From assembly GCA_025093555.1 (NCBI GenBank), contig JAIWNF010000029.1:310001-374000 (forward strand): a stretch of DNA of 64,000 nucleotides, read 5' to 3'. The notes under the pieces were generated by a model, which saw nothing but the letters and a program-made list of their open reading frames with translations, made no database searches and was not told the origin of the DNA. Shown piece after piece: positions 46,044-57,998 of the stretch. How positions within the stretch are numbered: the stretch's first letter is position 1; each line of letters opens with the position of its first letter. The translations under genes were made by a program, and so were the position numbers. The DNA is from Circinella umbellata. Its lineage: Eukaryota; Mucoromycota; Mucoromycetes; Mucorales; Lichtheimiaceae.

Positions 46044-49000
46044 ATGTCAAGCATTGAACAAACAAATAATAATCTCGCTGATCATTTTCCACAATTCCCA
46101 TCTGGAGATGCTGAAATTACCATTCGAGCACACTATTCGTCAATTGGAAAATACAATGTGAAAACAACTACTCAAATGGGTTGGAGTCTTCGTTATATTA
46201 ATCGTTGGAATGATGGTGACAATGTCAAAGTAGCAAAGTCATGCAATGGTGCTATATCTTGCACAAATGAAGAATGTACTTTGCGAAAAATGTACACTTA
46301 GTACCAATGAGCACCAAATTGAAGACAGATGAGTGGTGTGAAAAATCATCGTGTCAAGCATGCCATGCACCACTAACACATATCCAATGCTCTTATGTAG
46401 CTATATTTACATTTTCCGGGGATACATGTAGACTCACACCTGGTCATAAGGAAGGACAAAATGTGCATACACATGATTCGTTCGTGCCTAAAAAGATTTC
46501 GCCTCAACAGGCTGATAAACTCCATGGCATGGTTAAAAATGGTGCCACTCCTAGTGAGCTGCAAATGGGAATGAGTAAAAGGACAAATAACCTAGGTAAT
46601 GCCTCTGAGATCCATCCTGATTTCGAGAATATTGAGAAATTACGGTATGAGCGAAGAAAGATATTGAAAGCTAGCCCCATTGAACAACCAAAAATGAATT
46701 CGTCAATTGAAGATTTCTTTAAAATTCAAGAAGAATTTCCAGGTTATATTACTGTACCATGGTTAGTGAAAGGTGAAATGGTTATTACATTCTGCCCTCC
46801 AAAACTCAAGAAAGTTTTTGAAATCCACAAATATCCATTTATAACGGATGTTACTTTTTCTGTTTTTGAAAGTGGATATTACCTATGTACATCAGTGATG
46901 TATTGTGAAGTTTTACAGTCCCATCCAATTGCCTTTGGAGCAGTATTAGATGGTATCACAGCAAAGCATTTTGACTTTTACTATCAAGCTTTGTTCAATG
47001 CATATGAAATAGTATTTCCGCAAGACCCTGATGAAGAAAACGGTAAGAATATCCTTGGGTTTCTTCAAGACTTTTCACAGGCGCAACACAAAGGGTTTAT
47101 AAGTGCTTATAAACGGCAGACAAAAAATAGCAAAAAAGAAGGGCTCAAATATTTGAAAGGATGTACTGTTCACTATGAGCGGAATGCACGAAAACTGGCC
47201 GAGACATATGCGAATGATATGCATGATGGAAGTAGGAAACAAATGAAGAAAATGCGCAAACTGCTGTTTGGATTACGTATGGTTGAGACTGAAGCTCAGT
47301 ATAACAAAATATGGGAAAAAGTTCTTGAAATGTACCCAAAATCTAAGCGCTTTGTTAGGTGGTGGAACAGTGAATCAGTGCGCGGTTCTATATTTCCTGC
47401 TGTTTCAACTATGAATAGTCGACTCCTTCGTCACTATTGTTTTACTACAAATGCCGTCGAGAGTTTTCATAACAAGTTATATCATCTTATAAAGAAAAAC
47501 CAACCGCTAAATAACAACTTACGATCTGTACTCCAATATACAGAACATGGGGAAAAGGCTTTGAGCCACTTTATCAAAGGGGCCCGTTTATATTATGGTA
47601 ATAACAATGAGGAATCCAGAAAACGGAAGGCTAGTAATGCTAGAACTAGAAGAAATCGGCGCAAATCTGCAAAGTATGTTAACGATGGTCACGCTCCCGA
47701 TTATATCCAAGCTCTAGTGAAAGTATTTAAAAATCACGAATGGGACCCACTAGAATCTAGCAGTGATAATAGCAGTGAGGATGATATCAATAATGTCCAA
47801 GGTAATATTAGTGACGAAATAACTGATGACAAACTTGAATTACATGATATACATGTCAGTACGAATGAAGTATGGAGTCTTGATGATTATCCTGACGGTT
47901 TTGACTCGACGAGCAGTGATGACGATGATCATGAACAAAAAATGTCAGATAAAGAGAATACCAGTAGATCATCTATTAGTTCTGAAGATAGTAGTAATAG
48001 TGAAAATGAAAATGAGGACGAAAATAATGTGAGCAGTGAAGAAGAAGAAGAAGAAGAAGAAAAAGAAAATAAAAAAAAAGAGGCTCGAAGTAAAAACTAT
48101 GACCACTATTTGCTAAGACTATGTCCTTGGGATAGTAACTCATGTTACATCGATGTACCAATGGAGCTGTTATTACAATCGATTTTGCCTGAGATGCTAC
48201 CAGATAATGACAATATTACGTTCGAAAGTACTAATAGATTTGACGAAGAATTATTACAAGCATATTTAGCATATAAAAATAATAACTATGATGATCGTGT
48301 ACGTGGTCTCAGGCTACTACGAGAATTTGTATGGAGCTCAACCAGATTTGATCGATCATTTCATGATGCGGCCGAATTTTTCCAGTTTTATGTTGAAAAC
48401 ATGTCCGATAGGTTACAGGCAGCTTTTGGCGCAAGAGTTAGATGCAGAACCACTTGTACAAGTAATGCATTTCATATTCAGGAACACCATGAAAGAAATA
48501 ACACTCAAATTATGATTCATGTGAAGCCTGCAGATCTTAACCGACGCTTTCAAGGTTATGATGAACAAGAAAAAACAAAAGAACTATCCAAGTGTATTCT
48601 TGATAAACTGAAATCGATAAAGCTTAAAAAATGTTCAGCATGTAACTCGCTTGCTACAAGAGAAAATGAAATAATATCTTGGCCAAAATATATGTTTATT
48701 CGAGATGAATCTGCACCAACAGGAGCAAAAGAAATATTGACATTCCCAACATCACTTGAATTATCTGATGATAAAACTTATTATATTCAAGGAAGAGTAA
48801 ATTCACTCGCGCGCACTGGCCATCATTTTACTTCGGTAGGAATAATTCCAAATAACGGAAGTCTATTCCTTGCTGAAATTGATAATTTATCTGGTGCAAT
48901 GAACATTATCAAAAGCGAAGATAGGTTACAAGCTGAGATGATGTTAGTACAAAACAATCTATATCCAGTGTTTCTTTGTTATCGTCTCGGTTTAAAATAG
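46044..49000 (+). CDS. MULE transposase fused to USP/UCH-type (C19-like) peptidase domain; one frame change
   Basis: Two frames, 46044-46301 and 46274-49000 (908 residues), overlap at an A5 run near 46290. A single-base change there separates the N-terminal zinc module (CNGAISCTNEEC...CQACHAPLTHIQC) from the rest. The core has YPFITDVTF (Asp about 191 of the long frame), FLQDFSQAQHKGF, CTVHYERNARK and TTNAVESFHNKL (Glu about 395). An acidic linker rich in S, D and E follows. The C-terminal 270 residues look like a USP domain: DSNSCYIDVPMELLLQS (Cys about 623), DAAEFFQFYVENM, CSACNSLATRENEI zinc ribbon and RTGHHFTSVGII (His about 848), then LAEIDNLSG (possible Asp). Apart from the one frame change the gene is open for 900 codons, so selection on the peptidase may have persisted. 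Confidence 0.82.
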
Positions 49001-49960
49001 TCTTTTTAAATAGTACATAATTATATATCTTACATTGTTGTTCCCAATTTGTCCTTTTTTTATACATAAAACATAAATAAATTAATCTTTTTTTGATACA
49101 TCATAATTAATAAGTAATTAGAACCAAAGTCATTTTTTTATTACCTTAAATACATATATTAAGCAGTATACAGCACAATAAATACTGACATTATTACTAA
49201 ATTGAATAATGATCGAGTTATTATGTTGCTATATGATGAAAAAGAATCTCAATATATAAAAAAGTTGCATAAAACAAAAGTAGCGCCAGTAAAAAAAAAT
49301 TAAAGGTTTTAGGCAAAACCTTTCTCTCTATCGGATTCGATCGTTTAACCACTCAACAAGGCAATGAAATTAGGGAAACGCCTTACCCATTAAACCATTT
49401 GAACGTTTGGTTTTAATTAATTATATCGGATCATTGATACCGGACTTTTGTTCTCTGTTTCTCCTGCTATATAATAATATCTCCTCTTTAAATGTAATCT
49501 AAAAAATAAGGAAAGTCAAAAACTATTTACCTAAAAGAATACTTTGTCTACATATAATAGAAAAGTTCATAGTAGATGTATTCAATTATATCTATATTTG
49601 TGTGTATGTGTGTGATTTCCAGAAGCTAATTAATTTGATAATAATAAGAGCCTTAAAGCTGATGAGCATATCACAATAATATAAAAAAAGAAAGGGTTAC
49701 TTCTAAAGATTTCAGTGGTTATGTGTAGCTTTCTTTTTTAGTATACAGGGGATAATATTTTTTTAAAGAAAAAAGTAACTTATATGTAATATAATGTATT
49801 TGCTGAACTGATAAAGATCAAAATTTAAGAGATTAATATTAAATATTAAACTTTTGATTTATTAAATGTATATTATTCATAAATTTATGATTCCATAAAT
49901 TCTAAAGAAATACTATAAAAAAACAAGTGTATATATAATTTTATAAGAATCATTACTGCA
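49001..49960. other. 3' part of the USP-MULE, no gene seen
   Basis: AT-rich DNA after the fusion gene and before the right inverted end. A 130-bp stretch at 49290-49420 resembles a decayed tRNA on the minus strand (A-box-like TGGTTTAATGGG and B-box-like GATCGAATCC), but stems do not pair. No open frame of interest. Confidence 0.4.
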
Positions 49961-51410
49961 AAGAACTACTGTAAAGTACTGCAAACTACCGCAAACTACC
50001 GCAAGGAGTACCGCAAAGCACCTTTTATAGTTAGTAATACTCGATAAAATCCGGTCAATTGTGCGGAAAATCTCCGGTCTTGTCCGACTACTACTGCAAA
50101 AAAGTACTGCATTTGCAGTACTGCAAATTTAAAGGTACCCAGGACCTGAGATGGTAAATATAATTCCATATACATCGTTTTATGATTTATATAAAGATTT
50201 TTGGATAAATAATTATAATAATATTAATAAACAAGTAAAAATTGATTTAGAAAATTTATTTTCAAATATAAAAATTAGAGTTCTAGCAGCAAATGCATAT
50301 AATCCAAATGGTTTTGAAAATGTAACTTTATACATTGATGGCCATGATAGTAAAGTAAAATATTATAGCCCAAATGAAAGTTCAAGCGGATTATACTCAT
50401 ATAAATTAAAAGGTCCAGGATTGAGAACTCAAATTGTAGTAGATATAAATAAAAGTATATTATATATTTCTAATAGTGAAAAATGTGCAAAAGGTAATGA
50501 TGGAACAATGTTTCTTAATATGAAACTATACAAAAATATAAATAAATTAGATTGTATTGCAATGGATGGAGGATATAATTTATTTGTTGAAAAATTTATA
50601 GAAAATGCAAATGAATATGGTTATGATTTTTGTTATAATAATTTTGTTTATCCAATTAGAAAAGAAGTTAATAAAAATTTAACTGTTAATGAATTAAATT
50701 ATAATAATAAATTTGGCTCATTTAGATCTGAAATTGAAAGTCAATTTTCTATATTAGCATCAAAATTTAATAGATTTAATAATAATAAGGCAGCATTACA
50801 AATGTCTGATAAGAAATATTATAACCTTCAATTCCGTGTTTCGTGCTTATTAAAAAATATTCATAACTTTTGTGAAAATTATGATATAGAAATTCTACCT
50901 CATCATATGGCATGGTATGGTGATAGGTTTGAATTTCCTACAAAAATAAATAAAATTAATTTAGTTTTTAGTAATGAACAAAAAGTAAATAAGCAATATA
51001 ATGAGATGAGAGAATTACAAGCTAAAATTTTAAATTTAAATATAGAAGATATTGAAAAAAATACAGAGGATAATACGGATAATAATGAAATTTTAATAGA
51101 TAATTCTCCTAAAAAAAGGAAACATAATCAACAAAAAAGTAATAGTAATGATAATATATTTCAGGTAGAAAAAATAATAGACCATATGGTTGATAATAAT
51201 AATAAACTAATATTTTATGTAAAATGGGTTGGTTATAGCAATGATGAAAATAGCTGGGTTAAACAAAATAATTTTAATACAAAAGATATTATTAATGATT
51301 ATATGAAAGAGAAAAATCTTTAAATAAAAAAAGACATACTGTACCCTATATATTTAAGGAGGATAATTCCTCTTTTTTTTTGTATATATAATAAATTACA
51401 TCTGTACAAT

Positions 51411-51920
51411 TCATTGCATTATCTTATTGATAACATCAGTAAAATTGAGTATTCCATTACTACATATATATATAGGTTTCATTTTTCTTTTTTTTCTTTT
51501 TTTTATATCTTTTTTAAAACAAATTTTATTATTAATAACACAAGGAAGTTTCTTTTTTTGTTCCTTTTTTGTTCTTTTTTTTGGTATATGTTTTTTACTA
51601 TGGGTTGAACATAAATAATCAGGTTTTCCATCTAAAATATTGGTCCTGATTTTCTTATGACACATATACCCCTCTTTCTTCCCTCTTTTATGTACATACG
51701 TACATACATTGGAACTAGAATTAAGATGCCAGAAATGTGTTGTATTTGTTTTTTCTATTTTTTCCTTGATAATGGTTCCCATCACTTTTTGCTTTTTTTC
51801 TTTTGTTTTACATAAGACTTCATCCTCAAAGTATTTTTCCATAACCTCATTCATAATGTCTCTAATTGAACAGACCATAGTTTTTTTGCATATAAGAATT
51901 TCTGTGTTAAGGATAACCAT
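51411..51920 (-). CDS. Small Lys-rich zinc-binding protein, partner gene of Harbinger-like element 2
   Basis: It is 169 residues. The conserved core is CTYVHKRGKKEGYMCHKKI (Cys73, His77, Cys87) and DYLCSTHSKKHIPKK (Cys104, His107, His111). The C-terminus is very Lys-rich. It is convergent with the chromodomain transposase, whose stop is about 90 bp away. It is closest to the copy at 52513-52995; the N-termini MVILNTEIL are the same. Its shared G-x3-G-x2-C pattern suggests a treble-clef or similar zinc fold. No known family is assigned. Confidence 0.75.
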   Translation of the reverse strand: MVILNTEILICKKTMVCSIRDIMNEVMEKYFEDEVLCKTKEKKQKVMGTIIKEKIEKTNTTHFWHLNSSSNVCTYVHKRGKKEGYMCHKKIRTNILDGKPDYLCSTHSKKHIPKKRTKKEQKKKLPCVINNKICFKKDIKKRKKRKMKPIYICSNGILNFTDVINKIMQ

Positions 51921-52077
51921 ATTTGCTTTTAAATTGTATTATTGATATTATACTTTTATAATATAAAAAAAATTCAATTTTGTTTTTTCGATTTTTAAAA
52001 ATCATCCGATAATTAGAAATCTACCTATTTCAATCTATATAGGACTAATCCGATTAGTCCTCTCTAAGCTTTTTTTA

Positions 52078-53136
52078 GGGGACAAGTCGGAATTGACTTG
52101 ATTATGTTATTATATTTTTTTTATATTGTTATAAAAATAAAAATGACATAGCCAACCCTATATAATTTATTTCATATATAATTTATTTCATATATTATTT
52201 AAATATACTTTTAATTAATCAATCAATTTTCTGTATATTTTCCAAAGACTGGATATTCATATAATTATTATATATATATTTACTTAAAATATAAACATGA
52301 ATCCTAAAGGATTGTTTTTTTTTCAAAAACTTCCATGTTTAAATTTTTCATTTAATGTGCAAGTGTGTGAAGATTTTTAATTTTATTAAATATTAATAAT
52401 AATTTTTTATTATATATATACATATATTTTATGAAAAAAATGGCATAGTGGGGCATGTCATAATTATATTATAATTATATACATAATAGCCCCTAATAGA
52501 TAATTATTTAATTTATTCATTAAGTAATTTATTTATTATTTTTCCTAAGTCTATATTACCTCCATTACCAATATAAATTCTTTTTATTTTACTTTTTTTT
52601 ATTTTTTTCATATCATTTATTTTTTTTCCTGTTATTTTTATTATGTTTTTGTTTATTTTTTCTCTTTTTCTAGGGATATGATTAGGATTATGTTTGGTAC
52701 ATATAAATTTCTTTTTGTCTCCGTTCTTCGTTATTTTTTTATGGCACATATATCCTTCATTCTTTCCTCTTTGATGAACATAAGTACACACATTGGAACT
52801 AGAATTAAGATACCAAAAATAATTGGAATTGATTTCTTTTGTTTTTTCTTTTATTATATTTTCCATAACTTTTTCTTTTTTTTCAAAATATTTTTCTTCT
52901 TCAAAATATTTAGTCATAATCTGTTGCATAATTGTTTTTATTGAATTAATCATTGAAGATTTGCATACAAGAATCTCGGTATTAAGAATAACCATATTTG
53001 TTTTTAAATTGTATTATTGATATTATACTTTTATAATATAAAAAAAATTCAATTTTGTTTTTTTGATTTTTAAAAATCATCTGATAATTAGAAATCTACT
53101 GATTTTAATCTATATAGGACTAATCCGATTAGTCCT
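52078..53136 (-). mobile_element. Harbinger-like element 3, short derivative keeping only the zinc-protein gene
   Basis: The left end repeats the first 36 bp of element 2 (GGGGACAAGTCGGAATTGAC and on), and the right end repeats its last 200 bp (AGGACTAATCCGATTAGTCC at 53116). The transposase is absent. Only the small zinc-protein ORF and AT-rich DNA remain. It lies 16 bp from element 2 and is followed by CCAT. The length is about 1.06 kb. Confidence 0.75.
52513..52995 (-). CDS. Small Lys-rich zinc-binding protein in transposase-less element
   Basis: It is 160 residues, starting MVILNTEILVCKSSMINSIK. The core is CTYVHQRGKNEGYMCHKKIT followed by FICTKHNPNHIPRKR. The frame is intact although the element has lost its transposase. 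This hints at selection at the DNA or protein level, or a young deletion derivative. Confidence 0.72.
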   Translation of the reverse strand: MVILNTEILVCKSSMINSIKTIMQQIMTKYFEEEKYFEKKEKVMENIIKEKTKEINSNYFWYLNSSSNVCTYVHQRGKNEGYMCHKKITKNGDKKKFICTKHNPNHIPRKREKINKNIIKITGKKINDMKKIKKSKIKRIYIGNGGNIDLGKIINKLLNE

Positions 53137-56100
53137 CCATACAATTTCACCAGACAAAGTGGATGCTCCTCTAATAAATGACATCGTTAGCATCATATAT
53201 ATATGTACACTAGTATTCAACAATAATATAAAAAATGCACGCGAAAACATACCTCCTTCAAAAATATGGGAAAAATACATGATAACCTTGCCAAAATACG
53301 TGCCAGTTATGCCCCTTGTACTTGTTGGAAGAACAAATCTTAGCAATGTGTCAAGTTTCTTAGAGGCGGACGGGTATTCTTCACAAGTATACACAACACC
53401 ATCCACAAACAAACGTCTCCCAATCTTGATATGTCCACTTAAGGTGCTACTCATTACGTGGTCATCATCTCGATCAAATTGGTTGTTCTAGTAACTCCTC
53501 AGATAATTTTCGATATCATAGCATTCATCGCCATTTCCAATTACCCCATCTCTGGCCTCCCACAGCTCAATACCTGGATAATCCATTATTGTGTATGTAC
53601 CCCCCTCTGGTCGTTCCTCTGTAACTTCTTCGGATTTATATACTCGCTCAAAATTGCAGGTGAGCAGCTGTCGTTTTATAATATTGCCGGCGTTAGCTCC
53701 AGGTAAGACACGCGATTTTACATGCCTTTTGAAAAAACCTATAAAGGAAAAAAAAAGTTTAATTATTTGTTCTTTTATTATGTGTCAGTTAAAATTATAA
53801 AATAATATACCAATTGCACGTTCGGCAGATCTTGTGCTATATGCACGTAATGGTCCAAGGGCTTCTACAGTCTCATGAATGTGGCGAAGAAGATGGAAGT
53901 TCAAGATGTACATGTTAGGTGATACGTTTTCCCACATATGCATATGCCAAATGTGAAAATTGCTATGGTAAATATACCATTGATTAGTGGGACTCTTCAT
54001 ATTCATTGGATGATTAGTAAATGATAGCTTACGATTTTATTTTTGCAATATCTTGCTGAGTAATTTTCCATTTCAAGGCCGTGGAGTACCCTATTATGAA
54101 CGCCATGATAGCTTCTACCTGCGGGGCATTGCTACCATATTTCTTGATCAGTTGCTCAAATACCAAAGTTGGCAGTATGAATTGCATAAATATTATCCAG
54201 TCAACAGATCGTAGAAGGCCTGTCTTCCTTGCAACATCTGTTGAAAAATAAAACCAGTATGTATGAGTTAAAAGTGTATATATATATAAATTGTAACTTT
54301 AAGATTAAATGGGTAATATATAATAATACTGACCTCTAAAACTACCCTTGAATATCGATGATGGTATCATTGGTCCTGACTCGATTATTGCACCGCCGAT
54401 GCTCAAGCAAACCTGCTTAGTTAGCTTGATTGTGCAGTTGACCTTTTTGTATTCACCAGAAATCATTAGCCATATCTTCCTACTGCAATTCGCTCCTATC
54501 AGGTGTAACTCATCCAGGCCGAAGAAGGTATAACCGTGGAATGATTGTAGGGAGGCAAGATCAGTTGCCTTCTTGATCCCAAATCCCTATTATCCAAAAA
54601 AAGAATAAAATATTGCACTAGGTAAGATAAAATGGTATATGTAAAAAAAAAAGATGTTGTTGGTTTGACTTATACCTTATTGCCATCGGTAAATTCACCA
54701 ATGTCTCTAGGGGACAACATAGCAACATTTCCTCTATAGTAATGACCTGTCCCATTGCCAGAAGGACTGACATGAGTAATTGTTTTAATGTGGCACTGGC
54801 GACAACCATACAGTGAGGTATGACCAGTATGATGACAAATTTCTTGAATGCCAATAATGTCACCACTAGTGAGCATCAAATGAACATTGAAGGAGAATAC
54901 ACCATCTGGACAAGTAACTCTCATACCAGCTGCTTCAAGGATCCGAAGTTCATTTAACAATGGTCTAAGAAAGGTATATAGGTCTCCATTATGATTCCCT
55001 GGAATAATCGCAACTTGAAGCATGTGCTCTTTCTTGTATCTATATATTTAACTAATTATTAAATACCATATATAAAACATCATAGATAGTCTATTTATTA
55101 TTATGAAGCAAAAAATAATTACCTTTCTTGAGCCGGCAAACCTAATACAACAACATGCAGAATCGTCATCTTTGAACTGTTGCTTCCTTTAAATGCACTG
55201 AATCCATCGATAAATAATGAAATGGGAATATCAAGGTTGTTAGGGAATAATTCTTGTTTACGATCACGGAATACTTTTCCATCAAAAATATCCTCTAATG
55301 CTCCCTCTTCGGATGGTTCATGGGTTTCCAAAAGTAAGTTACGGGTGTTGTTGTCTGCAACAAATGCTGACAGTTGTTTTGCGAGTGGGAAATATGACAT
55401 AGTCTTTATAGGTTTTCTATTCTTGAATTGGGGTTTACTACAAGAGCAAGGAGCTTTTGAATTTTCTGGGAAAAGTCGACAACCATCGGGACACATACGG
55501 TACTTAGTTTCTTCAAGATTAAACATCTTATCTAGGCGTGATTCACATTTTTTTGGACTATATCAAGGTACTTTGCCTATTTTTCTTTTAATACCAACTC
55601 TTTCATGAATTATATAATTGTGCTATGTATATTTACTTACCAAAACCTTCCTCACTCTTGATTCGCTTATTCAATAGCTTGATTAAATCTTCATGACCAG
55701 CTCTACTGACATTATGCTCTTGTATCCAGCTATAGATCTCGAAGCTTATCTCTTCATGCATATCTAAAGGTGCTTGACCATATTCAGTATAATCAATGGG
55801 GACAGTGGTACATGGTGGCATTTCAAGGGTCCATGGATCGACATAATTTCCATCGGCGTCTCTATACATCTCATCCACATGTTGCTCGGTCTCAAAACTT
55901 TCTTCCTGGTCGTCATCATTATTTTCTTCTTCGTCAGTTTCATAATTGTTGTCAGTGTTATAATCATCATCGTTATCTTCTTGTTCGACAGCAGTAGGAG
56001 TTGCACTATCGACATCCTCATCCATTATTTCTTCATGGATAACGGCTTCCTCATTACTTTGATTACCATTATTCCTGACTTCTTCACCAGCATAGGGCTG

Positions 56101-56570
56101 TTCCGGGCCACCATAATCATACTCAGTGGTATCCATGTAATCATCAATCGAGGCCTGGCTGTTAGAAACACTTGTATGTCTTTGTGTTATCACTGAATAA
56201 CTTCTACGACGTTGTTCTACACATAAAGCCATATTTTAAGAAGGTAAGTATTTAAAGTAAGTATATGATAACCGATATTAATCTAACATACCACACTGGA
56301 TAACATGAGCATCAAATTCAGCTTGCTTCTTTGGAAGGGAACAATGTGGGCATCTTTTCGTGTATAATGGAGGCATGGTAAAAAAAATAAAGTAGTGGAT
56401 AATGAAGCAATGATGACTTGGTGATCCAGCTTTTATAGCAAATTGAAGAAAGTGTCAACAAGGCTGTGTGAAACATGTTGAAATCTCAGACTGCAGTAGG
56501 TAACGCGCCTCATTTTTCTTTTCTTTTTTTTTCCTTCTCTTTTTTTTACAATCATTTTACTTTTTTTAAA

Positions 56571-57998
56571 ATGAATCCTTCCGATTATCCATTTCCACCA
56601 CACAATCCCAATCAAGATATTTACAATATTCTTTGGGACATTCGTACTAGAGTCATTAGTATCGAAACTCGACTAACTAACATTGAAAATAATGTAGGTC
56701 CTCATCCTGTGGCTGGTTATTCAATTTCGCAGCCTGCCGCTCAGCAACAACATCAGCATCAGTAGCCCCATTATCAGCCCCACACTAACGCACATCAGCA
56801 ACAACAACAACAGCAGCAGCCTCAACAAGATGTTCAGCTTCAGCCTCAAGAGTCTATTTCCTTGGCACAATACCAACAAATAGAGGCTGAGGACAAAGCA
56901 GAAGAGGAAAGGGAAATGGTGGTGCAGATGTATCAACTTCCTGATGCTGCAAGAGAGTTTGGCGATGCTGATATCATTGCTAAGCCAAAATTTACAGCAT
57001 CAAAAAAGACAATCGTCAAAAATGACATCATTGTCTTTTTACGTGAGGAAGTAAGAATTTTAGAAGACGATCTTGATTCCATGTATGAGGCGTTCTTGCA
57101 AGAATCAAGAACCCACAGACAAGTTTTAGCAGATGCGTGGGATAAGAACCCAAGAGCATTTGTAAAATATGGTTCTATTCCGACAACAATCAAGACTATC
57201 GAAGTCAGAAAATTTGAAACTAACATCGCCCGCATGTACAAAGTTCGAATTGGTAGATGCGAAAAACACTGGATAGCCGACTATTTTATCCATTCCGTCT
57301 ACAATTCTATTAAAAAGTAAATTTATATATTTTCATAATACTAATGATAACCTTGTAATACATTTATTAATTATATTTATTAGTGATAAAAAAAAGGGAG
57401 GCAATAGATCCTCTACTGGTGCAAGCACTCTTTTGTAAGTAAAACAATCTATACTATTTTATGAATAATATCACTAATTGAAATATATAGGGGTAATATG
57501 GGTTTATCTCGCCAAAATAGTCAAGCAACACTACGTCACCAAGAATCCTCTTCTTCAATGTAAGCTATGTATTATATTATGTTAAACTATGTAATTTTAA
57601 TAAGATATTATTTTATAGGACCAGTCTTGTTATGGACAGCACTGACACCGTCACTAACGAACAAAGGTAATTTTATTATGAGAACGAATTTTGACAACAA
57701 CATATATACCATATTAAGATGAACTAACGCATAATATACTAGCCCAAGTCTTCCCCCATCTTACACATCGTCAACACCAATACCAATGCCTTCGTCTTCA
57801 TCTTCATCTTCATATCAACAACAAATGCCTCCACCACAACCACAACTACAACCAACTTTGTCTGTTACCTTCATGTCTACTCCCGATCCTACTTCTCCCC
57901 CACCTCAACAAGTAACGAGAGCGAGAAAGCGTTTAGCTTCTCCTTCCTCATCTTCACAACCACCCCGCAACCGCCATCCGAGAAATAATGATCAATAA
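56571..57998 (+). pseudogene. Second gene of the EnSpm element (Gln-rich), 5 exons, one stop
   Basis: Exons 56571-57316, 57384-57434, 57491-57559, 57619-57666 and 57743-57998 join in frame. The N-terminus resembles a short coiled coil (NILWDIRTRVISIETRLTNI). Then come a Gln/His-rich stretch and a conserved-looking central region (IVFLREEVRILEDDLDSMYE). The C-terminus is Ser/Pro/Gln-rich and basic (RARKRLASPSSSSQPPRNRH). The only lesion is TAG at 56763-56765, in a CAG-rich tract, so probably CAG to TAG. It is divergent from the transposase, with about 200 bp between starts, which fits a DNA-binding accessory protein. The family is not recognised. Confidence 0.65.

Larger units (their letters stand above)
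45398..50139 (+). mobile_element. MULE carrying a USP-type deubiquitinase fusion, 11-bp target duplication
   Basis: Long inverted ends (about 170 bp or more) share GTAGTCGGACAAGACCGGAG, ATTTTCCGCACAATTGACCG and TATAAAAGGTGCTTTGCGGT, then degenerate tandem units TTGCAGTAGTTTGCGGTACTCC (45535-45650, 49968-50020). The target duplication CAGGACCTGAG is exact (45387-45397 and 50140-50150). It sits in the Harbinger-like transposase frame. The length is about 4.74 kb. The exact first base of the left end is uncertain by a few bases. Confidence 0.92.
45071..51323 (+). pseudogene. Harbinger-like chromodomain transposase, split by MULE, otherwise open
   Basis: The parts are 45071-45397 and 50151-51323. 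Joined after removing the MULE and one target copy they give 499 residues with no other lesion. Motifs: NVTLYIDGHDSKV (Asp 1), DCIAMDGGYNLF (Asp 2), FRSEIESQFSILASKFNRF (Glu), a Lys-rich KKRKHNQQK segment and a C-terminal chromodomain (FQVEKIIDHMVDNNNKLIFY then VKWVGYSNDENSWV). It is clearly homologous to the 514-residue protein at 43054-44598, but diverged. Inactivation by the MULE looks recent. Confidence 0.82.
44985..52061 (+). mobile_element. Harbinger-like element 2 with chromodomain transposase, carrying a nested MULE
   Basis: The left end is GGGGACAAGTCGGAATTGAC; the right end in reverse is AGGACTAATCGGATTAGTCC. Both ends are themselves palindromic (CAAGTC..GACTTG and GGACTAAT..ATTAGTCC). 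CCAT precedes the left end (44981-44984) and also follows the right end of the adjacent element 3 (53137-53140), so elements 2 and 3 may have entered together. It is inserted in the 3' part of the EnSpm transposase. Confidence 0.75.
44746..56374 (-). pseudogene. EnSpm/CACTA transposase (Tnp2-like), multi-exon, split and with nonsense codons
   Basis: The first exon at 56374 encodes MPPLYTKRCPHCSLPKKQAE (zinc-like). Exon 2 (56216-55641) is acidic. Later exons carry YRMCPDGCRLFP, ISLFIDGFSAFKGS (Asp), TGHTSLYGCRQCH, FFGLDELHLIG, YILNFHLLRHIHETVEALGP and GGTYTIMDYPG. The C-terminal piece (44955-44746, VYRRPDGATPADKT) lies beyond the Harbinger-like insertions. Exon joins from 55.6 kb to 53.2 kb (e.g. 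55022, 54586, 54235 acceptors) are consistent. A TGA near 55565 and a TAG near 53488 fit Arg and Gln codons changed by C-to-T. With these and the 8-kb insertion it is inactive. Confidence 0.82.

Noticed and set aside
49290..49420. tRNA-like stretch (minus strand) with A-box-like and B-box-like motifs
   Set aside because: Acceptor and T stems do not pair and spacing is off; at best a decayed tRNA-derived sequence.
52041..52068. Hairpin followed by CTCTAAG as a Helitron 3' end
   Set aside because: The same hairpin at 53116-53136 is followed by different sequence, and both lie at ends of Harbinger-like elements, so it is their terminus.
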